A stretch of 64,000 nucleotides of DNA, taken from NCBI GenBank assembly GCA_035326425.1, contig DAOLFG010000020.1:1-64000 (forward strand), given 5' to 3'. The notes under the pieces were generated by a model, which was not told the origin of the DNA, did no database searches, and saw nothing but the letters and a program-made list of their open reading frames with translations. Position 1 is the stretch's first letter. Each line of letters starts with the position of its first letter. This document shows, in pieces, positions 16,476 to 25,270 of the stretch. This DNA comes from CALKJU01 sp035326425. GTDB lineage: Bacteria > Pseudomonadota > Alphaproteobacteria > Geminicoccales > Geminicoccaceae. The translations under genes were made by a program, and so were the position numbers.

Positions 16476-16509
16476 GTGATGCGAATCCGACATGTCGGAT
16501 TCGCATCAC
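16476..16509. repeat. Perfect 34-bp palindrome
   Basis: The half-site GTGATGCGAATCCGACA is followed at once by its exact reverse complement, with no spacer and no mismatch. It lies 28 bases after the stop of the solute-binding-protein gene and about 100 bases before the dehydrogenase start. It could act as a terminator hairpin, though no T-run follows, or as a protein-binding site. Confidence 0.85.
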
Positions 16510-16537
16510 TGGCGCCCTCGGGTTGGAAGATGGCGGC

Positions 16538-17866
16538 TCACGCCTTGTAGTAGCGTTCGCCGCGCTTTTGCGCCTCCTTGGCCGCGTCCTGCGGCGACTG
16601 CTGGCCGGCGCAGACCGACTGGAACATGTTGAGCACGACGAGGTCGGCCTTGGCCGCGGCCGCCTTGGGGCTCGGCCTGCCCTTGTAGCTCTGCGGCAGG
16701 CCGTTGCGGATGATGTTGCGGTAGGCGCCGATCTTGGGATCGCTGGTCCAGATCTCGGCGTGGTCGAAGGCCGCCAGCGGATGGCACCAGTAGCCGATGC
16801 TGGCGGTCTGCCAGGCGGTGTACTGCGGCGCCTCCATCATGAAGCGGAGATATTCCTTCGCCGCGTTCGGATAGGGCGTGTAGTTCATCACCACCGAGTT
16901 GATGACCAGGGCACCCTGTGTCGGGAAGCCCACCGGGCCGATCGGGAAGTCGGCGTGGTAGATGTCCTCGGCCATCGCCTTCAGCGTGGCGTCGTCCGAG
17001 GTCTTGGCGGCGTAGTAGACCGAGATGCCGTTGGTGGTGAGCGAGATCTCGCCCGCCAGGAACGCCTTGTTGTTCGATGGGTCGAGCCAGGACAGCGTGC
17101 CGGGGATGAAGGTGGCGTAGAGCTCCTTGGCGTATTCCAGCGCCTCGACGGTCTTGGGGTTGTCGATCACCACCTGGTCGTTCTCGTCGACCAGCGACGA
17201 GCCGTAGCCCCACAGCACCCAGTCGGTCCAGCCGCCGTCGCCGACGGCGTTGCCGAGCGCGAAGCCCACCGGGTGCCCCTTGGCCTGCAAGGCCTTGCAC
17301 ATGGCGAGGAAGCCCGGGAAGTCCTTGGGGACGCTCTCGTAGCCGGCCTCCTGCACCCAGGAACGGCGATGCACCATGGTGCTGCCGCTGCCGCCGACCG
17401 GCATCGAGATCCAGCGGTCGCCGCTCATGCCGTAGACCTTGGCCAGGTCGAACCAGCCGCCGTACTTCTTGCCGAGATAGGTGTTGAGCTCGGTGAGGTC
17501 GGCCAGCTTGTCCTCGAACAGGAAGGGGTCCTCCTGCCAGGCGAGGATGATGTCGGGACCGCTGCCGACATTGGCCGCCACCGCCGTCTTGGGTCGCAGA
17601 TCCTCCCAGCCCTCGCTGTCGACGGTGACCGGCACGCCAGTGGCCTCGGTGAACTTCTTGCTGTTCTCGAGCCACAGCGTCTCGTCGCCCTGGACGAACT
17701 TGGCCGGGCGCAGCACGCGCAGCGTCGCACCCTTCTCGATCGGCTGGTTGGGCAGCGCCACCTCGGCCGTCGGGATCGCCGACAAAGCCGGGCGAGCGCC
17801 CAGCGCGGCGAGACCGGCGAGGCTCGCACCGCCGGCGAGCGCATGACGACGGTTCAATCGGAACAT
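16538..17866 (-). CDS. Orphan ABC-transporter solute-binding protein (family 1 type)
   Basis: This 442-residue exported binding protein starts MFRLNRRHALAGGASLAGLAALGA, a twin-arginine-like leader. The mature part resembles sugar or polyol binding proteins of family 1 (GSGPDIILAWQEDPFLF; PKTVEALEYAKELYATFIPGTLSW; NGISVYYAAKTS). No permease or ATPase gene is adjacent, so it must serve a transporter encoded elsewhere or act as an orphan. The ATG at 17866 has a strong GAGGAGG site upstream. It may share transcripts with the D-2-hydroxyacid dehydrogenase downstream. The ligand is unknown. Confidence 0.85.
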   Translation of the reverse strand: MFRLNRRHALAGGASLAGLAALGARPALSAIPTAEVALPNQPIEKGATLRVLRPAKFVQGDETLWLENSKKFTEATGVPVTVDSEGWEDLRPKTAVAANVGSGPDIILAWQEDPFLFEDKLADLTELNTYLGKKYGGWFDLAKVYGMSGDRWISMPVGGSGSTMVHRRSWVQEAGYESVPKDFPGFLAMCKALQAKGHPVGFALGNAVGDGGWTDWVLWGYGSSLVDENDQVVIDNPKTVEALEYAKELYATFIPGTLSWLDPSNNKAFLAGEISLTTNGISVYYAAKTSDDATLKAMAEDIYHADFPIGPVGFPTQGALVINSVVMNYTPYPNAAKEYLRFMMEAPQYTAWQTASIGYWCHPLAAFDHAEIWTSDPKIGAYRNIIRNGLPQSYKGRPSPKAAAAKADLVVLNMFQSVCAGQQSPQDAAKEAQKRGERYYKA

Positions 17867-18058
17867 GTCACGACCTCCTCTGATCCGCGGGACTCTCCGG
17901 TCCATGTCGGTTTGTGGGTGACATCGCACCGATTCGTCAAGAACGCCGACGGCGAGCCGCCTCCGGGGCCGGGCGGCCGGGACCAAGCCCGAGGCGACAA
18001 GGGCCGTCGGAAAGGCTATCGGCAGCCGCATCCGCCGTTCGCCGCGAGGCCGCCCGCG

Positions 18059-18922
18059 ATGACCTCACCGACCTTCGTGCTGAAGCTCTCCTGCCCCAAC
18101 CGGCCGGGCATCGTCGCCGCTGTCGCCACGCTGCTGTTCCAGCACGGCTGCAACATCCTGGATTCCCAGCAGTTCGACGATGTCGAGGCCGACCGCTTCT
18201 TCATGCGGGTGGTGTTCGACCAGACGGAGGCGCAGCACGGCGTCGAGGATCTGAGGACTCTGCTGGCACCGCTCGCCGCCGGCTTCGGCATGGACTGGAG
18301 CCTGCGCGACACCAGCGTCCGCCGCCGGGTGCTGATCCTGGTGTCGCGCTTCGACCATTGCCTCGCCGACCTGCTCTACCGCATGCGCATCGGCGAGCTG
18401 CCGATGGAGATCGCCGGCGTCGTCGCCAACTACCCGCAGGACACCTACGCCCATCTCGACCTGCACGGCATCGCCTTCCACCACCTGCCGGTGACACCCG
18501 AGACCAAGGATCGCCAGGAGGAGCGCCTGCTCGGCCTGATCCGCCACGGCGATGCCGAGACCGTGGTGCTGGCCCGCTACATGCAGGTGCTTTCGGACCG
18601 GCTGGCGGGCGAGCTGGCCGGGGCCTGCATCAACATCCACCACTCCTTCCTGCCGGGCTTCAAGGGCGCCAGGCCCTACCATCAGGCCCATGCCCGCGGC
18701 GTCAAGCTGATCGGCGCCACCGCGCACTATGTCACCGCCGATCTCGACGAGGGCCCGATCATCGAGCAGGACGTCGAGCGCATCACCCACGCCGACACGC
18801 CCGACAGCCTGGTCCGCAAGGGCCGCGACATCGAGCGCCGCGTGCTGGCCCGCGCCCTTCGCTACCACCTCGACGACCGCGTCTTCCCCAACGGCAGAAA
18901 GACCGTGGTGTTCGCCGACTGA
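18059..18922 (+). CDS. purU: Formyltetrahydrofolate deformylase PurU
   Basis: This 287-residue enzyme hydrolyses 10-formyltetrahydrofolate to formate and tetrahydrofolate, balancing one-carbon pools. An ACT-type domain occupies about residues 5-80 (LSCPNRPGIVAAVATLLFQHGCNI), followed by the formyltransferase-type catalytic domain. The catalytic Asn and His sit in NIHHSFLPGFKGA (about 192 and 194) and the Asp in TADLDEGPIIEQD (about 230). Length is normal. It is divergent from the binding-protein gene. Confidence 0.94.
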   Translation: MTSPTFVLKLSCPNRPGIVAAVATLLFQHGCNILDSQQFDDVEADRFFMRVVFDQTEAQHGVEDLRTLLAPLAAGFGMDWSLRDTSVRRRVLILVSRFDHCLADLLYRMRIGELPMEIAGVVANYPQDTYAHLDLHGIAFHHLPVTPETKDRQEERLLGLIRHGDAETVVLARYMQVLSDRLAGELAGACINIHHSFLPGFKGARPYHQAHARGVKLIGATAHYVTADLDEGPIIEQDVERITHADTPDSLVRKGRDIERRVLARALRYHLDDRVFPNGRKTVVFAD

Positions 18923-18981
18923 CGGCTGTGCGGATCGGCGCGCGAGTGGTAGTCTCGGCGCAGCTTCGCGGGGAGGATGCT

Positions 18982-19419
18982 GTGGCCACAGGTCGGCTCG
19001 TTGCCCTGACGCTCGCGCTCGCCGCCTTGCTCCCGGTCGCCGTCCAGGCCCAGGAGCGCAAGCCGGCACCGCCCGGTGGCGCCGTCTATTTCATCTATCC
19101 GCGCGACGGCCAGGTCGTGCAGGGCGGCAAGCTCTGGGTGCGCATGGGCCTGCGCAACATGGGCGTCGCACCCGCCGGCATCGCCAGGGACGGCACCGGC
19201 CACCACCACCTGCTGGTCGATGTCGACGACCTGCCGGCGCTCGACGAGCCCATTCCCAACGACCGCAACCACCGCCATTTCGGCGGTGGCCAGACCGAGG
19301 CCAGGGTCGAGGATCTGACACCCGGCAAGCACACCCTGCAGCTGATGCTGGCCGACGAGAACCATGTGCCGTTCGACCCGCCGGTGATGTCGCCCAAGAT
19401 CACCATCACCGTGCGCTGA
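18982..19419 (+). CDS. DUF4399-family periplasmic protein, first copy
   Basis: This 145-residue protein has a signal peptide (hydrophobic run about residues 6-20, cleavage after VQA). The mature part is one DUF4399 domain with AVYFIYPRDGQVV, VRMGLRNMGVAPAG, GHHHLLVDVDDLP and LTPGKHTLQLMLAD. The GTG start is supported by GGGAGG eight bases upstream. The function is unknown; the three-histidine GHHHLL motif might bind a metal, which is inference only. A close paralogue follows after 22 bases. Confidence 0.78.
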   Translation: MATGRLVALTLALAALLPVAVQAQERKPAPPGGAVYFIYPRDGQVVQGGKLWVRMGLRNMGVAPAGIARDGTGHHHLLVDVDDLPALDEPIPNDRNHRHFGGGQTEARVEDLTPGKHTLQLMLADENHVPFDPPVMSPKITITVR

Positions 19420-19441
19420 GCCGCACCGCCGGGAGGCCGCG

Positions 19442-19879
19442 ATGTCGATCCTGAAGCACCTGAAGGCCCTGGCCCTTCTGCCGCTGCTCGCCGCGCCGGC
19501 CCTGGCGCAGGACGCCGAGCGCACGGCCTCGCCGCCCGGCGCCTATCTCTACATCGGCTGGCCGAACGACGGCGAGGTGGTGGGGCGCAAGCCGTTCCGG
19601 GTCTGGTTCGGCCTGCGCAACATGGGCGTCGCACCCGCCGGCATCGACACCCCCAACACCGGCCATCACCACCTGCTGATCGACGTCGACGACCTGCCGC
19701 CGCTCGACGAGCCGATCCCCAACGACAAGAACCACCTGCATTTCGGCATCGGCCAGACCGAGACCGCGATCGAGCTGCCGCCGGGGAAACACACCCTGCA
19801 GCTCATCATGGGCGACCAGGGGCACATACCCCACGATCCTCCGGTGGTGTCGAAGAAGATCACGATCACGGTGAGGTAG
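19442..19879 (+). CDS. DUF4399-family periplasmic protein, second copy
   Basis: This 145-residue paralogue of the preceding gene is identical in length and shares the motifs GLRNMGVAPAGI, GHHHLL(I/V)DVDDLP, LDEPIPND and LPPGKHTLQL. It has its own signal peptide (cleavage after ALA near residue 22) and starts at an ATG with GGGAGG upstream. The two copies form a tandem duplication, old enough to have diverged in the variable loops. Function unknown. Confidence 0.8.
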   Translation: MSILKHLKALALLPLLAAPALAQDAERTASPPGAYLYIGWPNDGEVVGRKPFRVWFGLRNMGVAPAGIDTPNTGHHHLLIDVDDLPPLDEPIPNDKNHLHFGIGQTETAIELPPGKHTLQLIMGDQGHIPHDPPVVSKKITITVR

Positions 19880-19894
19880 GGAAAACGCCGCTCT

Positions 19895-19924
19895 GGACTT
19901 GGAAGAATCAGTCAATCCAAGTCC
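19895..19924. terminator. Possible short hairpin between convergent genes
   Basis: GGACTTGG and CCAAGTCC face each other across 14 bases, spanning the stop codon of the caspase-like gene and the end of the DUF4399 gene. The stem is short and no T-run follows, so termination is uncertain. Confidence 0.3.
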
Positions 19925-22332
19925 CTGACCACCCTCACCCCGTTCGTATAATATCTCACCACCCCGTCATAGCCGAGCCGACTGGCGCTGGTGACCTCGT
20001 CCTTGCCGTTCCGCCACGACCCGCCGCGCAGCACGCGCGACGTGCAGACCTTCTCCTGCCGTGCCGAGCCGTCGACCGGCGCTCCCTCGTGCGAATGCAT
20101 CCAGCAATCCGAAACCCATTCGGCGACGCCGCCCTGGGTGTCGTTGAGGCCGAAGCCGTTGGCGGCGTAGCTGCCGGCCGCGGCCGGGCGGCGGCGGTCC
20201 CAGGGGCCGCCGCAGTCGCTGCAATTGGCCTTGGCCGTGCCGACCTCGTCGCCCCACCAGTAGCTCGAGGCGCTGCCACCGCGGGCGGCATATTCCCACT
20301 CGGCCTCGCTCGGCAGGCGATAGGGCCGGCCGGTCCGCTTCGACAGCCAGGCGGCGTACTGCGCGGCGTCGTCGTAGCTCAGGTTCTGCATCGGCCCCTT
20401 GGGCGAGGCACCCGCCGGCGGCTTCAGCTTGCAGGCACCGTCGTCGAAGCAGGCCTGCCACTCGGCCACCGTCACCTCGAAGCGGCCGATGGCGAAGGGC
20501 TTGCCGATCGTCACCCGCCGCGCCGGCCGCTCGGTCGGATCGCCGCGCTCGCGGCCCATGACGAAGCTGCCGGCTGGGATCGACACCATCTCCGGGCAGG
20601 CTTCGCAGTCGCGCGTCGGCGTCAGCGCGCGCGTCGCCGCCTCCGCCGGCTTCGATAGCGCCGCCACCTCGACCGCCGCCGGCGGCTCGGGCGCGGGCTT
20701 GGGCGCCGGTTCCGGGACTGGCACGGCCGCCGGCTCGGGTGCTGCCAGCGGTGCGGGCATGGCCTGCGGCGCGGGCTCGGCAGCGGCGGAGGGTGGAGGA
20801 GGCGTCGCGGGCGCCGGCTCCGTGGCGGCGGCCGGCGCGGGCTGCGGCTCCGCCAGCGGCTCCTGCGGCGCCGGCTCGGCCGCGGCAGGCTCGGGCAGGG
20901 CCGCCACCACCATCGGCGCCGGCTCGTCGGCGATGCGCAGGGCGACGCCGCTCGTGACCCTGCCGCCACGGCCATCCTCGGCCGCCACCTCGAAGCGGCC
21001 GGCATCACCGCTCGCACCCACCGGCACGTCCAGGCGGAGCTGCGGCAGATCCTCGAGGCTCAACGGATCGCCCACCGCCAGCACGCGATCGGCGAGGCGC
21101 ACCACGCCGAGCCTGGGCACGGCGCTGACGGACAGCGTCAGCCGGTCGCCGTCGGGATCGGTGGGCGCGGCCATGCCCAGCGCCGCCGGCACGATCGTCA
21201 CCTGCCGCTCGGCCACCGCCACCGGCGGACGGTTCGACGACAGGATGCTCACCGCGCGCGAGCCGCCGGCATCGCCGCCGCGGCCGTCCTGGACGATGAA
21301 GGCGAGGTTGCCGGCCGGGCCGGGCTTGGCGCCGGCGGGCGCGAAGGCCAGCCGGCCGAGATCGGCGACGCTGACGGTCTCGCCGATCCGCACCAGGCGG
21401 TCGCCCAGCAACACCTCACCGCGCATCGGCAGGCCGGCGATCCGCACGCTCAGGCTGTCGCCCTCGGGATCCTGCGGCGGCTCGATCGCCATCGGCGTGG
21501 ATTCGACATTGTCCATGACCTCGAGCACCGACGCCTCGGCCACCACCGGCGGCTGGTTCGGCGGGCGGCGGACGAAATAGAACGGCTCGCCGCTGAGCGA
21601 GCCGTCGTAGCGCGGCTCCTGCCGGCCCTGCGTCGACGCCAGCACGGTGTCGCGCACCTTGCCCAGCATCAGCCGCAGCTCGAGGTCCGGCTCGGCCAGG
21701 TAGCTCAGCAGCGCCGTGGTGTAGGGGCTGTGCTCGCCCGTGCCGTCGAAGGCCACCGCGCTCGACGCCGTGGCGAAGGCCACCAGCGTGTCGGTCGGCA
21801 CGTCGTCGACGCGGGCGAGGCCGGCGCCGACCCGGTGGCGGCCATCGGTGTTGCGCGCCAGCCGCTCGGCCAGCGGGTTGTCGCGGCAGGCATCGAGGAA
21901 GACCAGGCCGAGCTTGCGCGACTGCGCCACCTCGCTCAGCACCGCCGACAGCGGCAGAGCCTCGTAGAGCAGGTCGCGCTCGCGCAGCAGACGGGCATCG
22001 GTGGGAACGAGATAGTTCTCGCCGTCGAACTGGATGCCGTGGCCGGCATAGTAGACCAGCGCCACGTCGGAGCTCTCGGCCTTGAGGCCGAAATCGCGCA
22101 TGGCGATCTGCAGGCCGCGCTGGTCGAGGTCGGTGAGCAGCGTCACCTCGAAGCCGGCCTGCGCCAGCGTCCGGCCGATCGCCTCGGCGTCGCTGCGCGG
22201 GTTGGCGAGCGGGTCGGTGCTGCGATAGGCCGAGTTGCCGATCACCAGCGCAATGCGCCGTTCGGCCGCGAAGCCGGGGACCGAGACCAGCAGCCCCAGT
22301 GCCACAGCCAAAAGCGCGATCCAAGCTCGCAT
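19912..22332 (-). CDS. Secreted caspase-like protease fused to a SUMF1-type domain
   Basis: This 806-residue exported protein has a signal peptide (1-23), then a peptidase C14 (caspase-like) domain of about 220 residues: catalytic His98 in YYAGHGI and Cys149 in LDACRDNP are intact. Two cadherin-like repeats follow (about 250-460, each opening with RPPVAV or QPPVVAE and containing DPDGD or DPEGD). A long Pro/Ala/Glu linker (about 470-560) leads to a formylglycine-generating-enzyme-like (SUMF1) domain to the end (MVSIPAGSFVMG; RLPSEAEWEYAARGG; RVLRGGSW). The ATG at 22332 has GAGG upstream. Bacterial caspase-SUMF1 proteins are known but their roles are mostly unclear. Confidence 0.87.
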   Translation of the reverse strand: MRAWIALLAVALGLLVSVPGFAAERRIALVIGNSAYRSTDPLANPRSDAEAIGRTLAQAGFEVTLLTDLDQRGLQIAMRDFGLKAESSDVALVYYAGHGIQFDGENYLVPTDARLLRERDLLYEALPLSAVLSEVAQSRKLGLVFLDACRDNPLAERLARNTDGRHRVGAGLARVDDVPTDTLVAFATASSAVAFDGTGEHSPYTTALLSYLAEPDLELRLMLGKVRDTVLASTQGRQEPRYDGSLSGEPFYFVRRPPNQPPVVAEASVLEVMDNVESTPMAIEPPQDPEGDSLSVRIAGLPMRGEVLLGDRLVRIGETVSVADLGRLAFAPAGAKPGPAGNLAFIVQDGRGGDAGGSRAVSILSSNRPPVAVAERQVTIVPAALGMAAPTDPDGDRLTLSVSAVPRLGVVRLADRVLAVGDPLSLEDLPQLRLDVPVGASGDAGRFEVAAEDGRGGRVTSGVALRIADEPAPMVVAALPEPAAAEPAPQEPLAEPQPAPAAATEPAPATPPPPSAAAEPAPQAMPAPLAAPEPAAVPVPEPAPKPAPEPPAAVEVAALSKPAEAATRALTPTRDCEACPEMVSIPAGSFVMGRERGDPTERPARRVTIGKPFAIGRFEVTVAEWQACFDDGACKLKPPAGASPKGPMQNLSYDDAAQYAAWLSKRTGRPYRLPSEAEWEYAARGGSASSYWWGDEVGTAKANCSDCGGPWDRRRPAAAGSYAANGFGLNDTQGGVAEWVSDCWMHSHEGAPVDGSARQEKVCTSRVLRGGSWRNGKDEVTSASRLGYDGVVRYYTNGVRVVRDLD

Positions 22333-22526
22333 CACCGCGTCCTCGAAGCGGCCGGGCGCCTCGTCCCTTTGGTAGCCCAGGGCCGGCCGGCTGGAAACGA
22401 CCCGGGCGCGACCACGCCAGGGCAGTGCCTGTCTACACCCTGCGCCACCGGCCGGCTGTGTCGTACAGCACTGCCGGCAAATTGTTTCAGTTGCACTCCA
22501 TCCGCATGAGACACGCCATCATAGCA

Positions 22527-24428
22527 TCACTTCTCGGTGAGGCCGAGTGCCGTTCCACGCTCACCGCGCGCAATGCGCGCCAGCTGGAAGCGGCTGAGGC
22601 CGTCCGCCGGGTCGCGCGCCAGGATGGCCTCGAGCCAGGCGCGCGCCGCCTCGGGCTCGCCGGCGGCCAGCCGCTCGTAGGCCGCGGCATAGGCGGCGGC
22701 GTCGCCGTAGGGCGGCGTCAGCACCTCGACCTCCTGGCCCTTGCCGGCGAAGCGCACTCGGCCGATCCGCCGCCAGCCGGCGACGCCGGCGGCCGCGAGC
22801 GCCCTGTCGGTGGCGCACAGCCGGGTGCCGAACTGCCGGTTGGCACTCTCGAGCCGGGCGGCGGTGTTGATGACGTCGCCATAGACCGTGTAGTCGAGCC
22901 GCTCGCTGCCGCCGAAATTGCCGACCTCGGCCGGCCCAGTGTCGACGCCGATGCGCGTGACACCCAGCGGCACGCCCTCGGCGGCGCTGCGGGCGGCCTG
23001 CGCTTGCGCGAACTCGTCGATGGCGACGGCACAGGCGACGGCGCGCCGGGCATGGTCCGGCTGCGGATCCGGCGCGCCGAAGAACGCGTGCACCGCGTCG
23101 CCCACGATCTTGTCGACCGTGCCGCCATGCGCCTTCACGAGGGCGAGCACGCCGTCGAGATAGGGATCGAGCGCCCGCGCCAGCCTTTCCGGCCCGAGCT
23201 GCTCGGTCAGCGCCGAGAAGCCGGCGAGATCGGTGAACAGCACGCTGACCTCGCGCCGCTCGCTGCCGCGCCTCGGCGCATCGGGCCCGCGCAGCATCCG
23301 CGCCACCACGCTCGGCGCCAGGTAGCGCTCGAAGGCGGCGCGCACCTGCCGCCGCTGCGCCCGCTCCTCCCGCCCCATGCGGGCCGTGCCGAGCAGGGCG
23401 GTCAGCGGCAGTGCCAGCACCGGCCCCACCATGGGCAGCAGCGGCAGCCCGTGGCGGAATCCCGCGACCAGCACCGCGACCCAGCCGGCGATGGCGAGGC
23501 AGGCGGCCAGCAGCACCACCGGCCAGGGCAGGCCCAGCACCGCCAGCCCGAGCCCCAGTCCGGCCGCGACGAGGATGGCCACCGGCTCGACCCAGCCCGC
23601 CGGCAGCGGCGCCTGCCGGCCGTCGACGAGCTGCGCCAGCGCGTGGGCATGGATCATCACGCCCGCCATCTCGCGGTCGGCGGCGAGCCGGGTCGGCGGC
23701 GTGACGTGGCGATCGTCTCCCGGCAACACGATGCCGATCAGCGCGATCTTGCCGGCGAGCCAGGTCGGCGGCAGCAGGCCCACCGCCTCGGCGGGATAGA
23801 CCGGGAAGGCCGGGGTCGCCGCATCGGGCGGTGCCCGCCAGGCGATCGGCCGCTCGTCGGCCGTGAAGCCGTGCCCGGCGGCCCGCGCCAGTGCCGCCGT
23901 GAAGCTGTCGCCGTCCCCGGGATGCTGGCGGCGGATCACGCCGTCGAGCGGATCGGCCAGCAGGTCGCCGTCGCCGTGCAGCCGGTGGCCGACGAAGGCC
24001 TGGTGGAAGGCCCGCTGCGTCGGGCTGAGCGCCACGGCGGACCCGGCCGATACCAGCACCACCGGCGGCCCCGGCGCATCGACGGCGGCGGCCAGGCGCC
24101 GGTCCAGCTCCGGGTCGGTCGCCTGGTCGACCAGCACATCGACTCCCACGGCCGCGACTTGCCGCGAGCGCAGGGTGGTGATCAGATCGGCGAGGAAGCC
24201 GCGATGGATCGGCGATCGCCACGGCAGGCGGGCCAATGTCTCCTCGCCGATCGCCACCACCACGATCCCCTGATGCTGCGGCTCGGGTGTCGCCATGCCC
24301 AGTCTGACGTCCTGGCTCAGCCGCTCGACCGCCCGCAAGGGCCCGAGCCAGCTGGCCCCCCACGCCCCAGCGGCACCCACCAACAGGAGACAGCAGGCGA
24401 TGACCCAAGAACGCCGCGCGCTCGACAT
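22527..24428 (-). CDS. CHASE2-domain class III adenylate cyclase
   Basis: This 633-residue membrane receptor cyclase has a first membrane segment (about 8-26) and an extracytoplasmic CHASE2 domain (about 30-275), then three membrane segments (about 283-350). The cytoplasmic class III catalytic domain follows (about 390-560). Metal-binding Asp400 (LFTDLAGFS) and Asp444 (VGDAVHAFF) are present, as are the transition-state Asn521 and Arg525 (NTAARLES). Lys440 and the Asp in VYGD fit ATP rather than GTP, so cyclic AMP is the expected product. A helical tail ends the protein. The start codon interlocks with the 5' part of the divergent DUF4384 gene. Confidence 0.9.
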   Translation of the reverse strand: MSSARRSWVIACCLLLVGAAGAWGASWLGPLRAVERLSQDVRLGMATPEPQHQGIVVVAIGEETLARLPWRSPIHRGFLADLITTLRSRQVAAVGVDVLVDQATDPELDRRLAAAVDAPGPPVVLVSAGSAVALSPTQRAFHQAFVGHRLHGDGDLLADPLDGVIRRQHPGDGDSFTAALARAAGHGFTADERPIAWRAPPDAATPAFPVYPAEAVGLLPPTWLAGKIALIGIVLPGDDRHVTPPTRLAADREMAGVMIHAHALAQLVDGRQAPLPAGWVEPVAILVAAGLGLGLAVLGLPWPVVLLAACLAIAGWVAVLVAGFRHGLPLLPMVGPVLALPLTALLGTARMGREERAQRRQVRAAFERYLAPSVVARMLRGPDAPRRGSERREVSVLFTDLAGFSALTEQLGPERLARALDPYLDGVLALVKAHGGTVDKIVGDAVHAFFGAPDPQPDHARRAVACAVAIDEFAQAQAARSAAEGVPLGVTRIGVDTGPAEVGNFGGSERLDYTVYGDVINTAARLESANRQFGTRLCATDRALAAAGVAGWRRIGRVRFAGKGQEVEVLTPPYGDAAAYAAAYERLAAGEPEAARAWLEAILARDPADGLSRFQLARIARGERGTALGLTEK

Positions 24429-25266
24429 GGCCTCGACGAGCCCAGCCTCCGCCCCTGAGCGGCGCCGTCGCGCACCGCCCGCCCGAGCCTATGCGCTGGC
24501 GGCGATGCTGGCGAGCCTCGCAGGGCCGGCCGCCGCCGACATGGTGGTGATCGCCTCGACGGCATCCGAGATTCTGCCGGGCCGGATCGTCCAGCCGGGC
24601 CAGCCGCTGCTGCTGCCCGAAGGCACCCAGGTGACGCTGCTGGCGTCGACCGGCGCCACCATGATCATGGTGCCGCCGGGCGGGGCGGTCAGCGACATTC
24701 CCTCGGTCAAGGGCGACGGCGAGGTGCTGACCGTGCTGGCGGCGGTCGTGGCCGGCGGCCAGGGCTCGACCCGGCTGGGTGCCGCCCGCGCCATCGGCGA
24801 CGAGATCTGTGCCGCCCGGACCGCCGCCGACCCGGTACAGGAGATCGCGAGGCTGGGCCTCGAGGGCTGCGATGCCGCCGCTGCCCAGCAGCTCGACGAG
24901 CTGCGCCGCCGCCGCGTGCCGGCCTCGATCTACCTCACGAGCGAGCGCGGCCGCGCCGCCGCGGTCCGCGCCGGCCAGCCGCTCGGCCTCGAGGTGACGG
25001 TGAGCCTGCCGGCGCACGTCACCTGCTGGCACAAGGCTCCCGACGGCACGGTCTCGCCTCTCGCCATCGCGGGCGAATCCAAGCAGCCGCTGCCCAGCAG
25101 CCGCCCCTTCGCCGTCTCGCTGACTGCCGGCCAGGCCGGCCGCAACCTCGTGGCCTGCGCCGCCACCGATCGGCCGCCGACCGGCACCCTGACCCTGGCC
25201 GCCGTCCAGACGCCGGGGCCGGAGGTACTGGCCACCGACCAGATCACCGTGCAGGTCTCGCCATAG
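24400..25266 (+). CDS. DUF4384-domain exported protein
   Basis: This 288-residue protein has an Arg-rich N terminus, a hydrophobic signal or anchor (about residues 32-46) and an N-terminal domain with FecR-like features (GRIVQPGQPLLLPEGTQVTLLASTGATMIMVPPG). The C-terminal part is DUF4384-like (PLGLEVTVSLPAHVTCWHKAPDGTVSPL). I chose the ATG at 24400 with GGAG upstream; an ATG at 24427 would avoid overlap with the cyclase but lacks a ribosome site. Proteins of this type often neighbour CHASE2 or caspase-like proteins, as here. The specific function is unknown. Confidence 0.68.
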   Translation: MTQERRALDMASTSPASAPERRRRAPPARAYALAAMLASLAGPAAADMVVIASTASEILPGRIVQPGQPLLLPEGTQVTLLASTGATMIMVPPGGAVSDIPSVKGDGEVLTVLAAVVAGGQGSTRLGAARAIGDEICAARTAADPVQEIARLGLEGCDAAAAQQLDELRRRRVPASIYLTSERGRAAAVRAGQPLGLEVTVSLPAHVTCWHKAPDGTVSPLAIAGESKQPLPSSRPFAVSLTAGQAGRNLVACAATDRPPTGTLTLAAVQTPGPEVLATDQITVQVSP

Positions 25267-25270
25267 GAGG

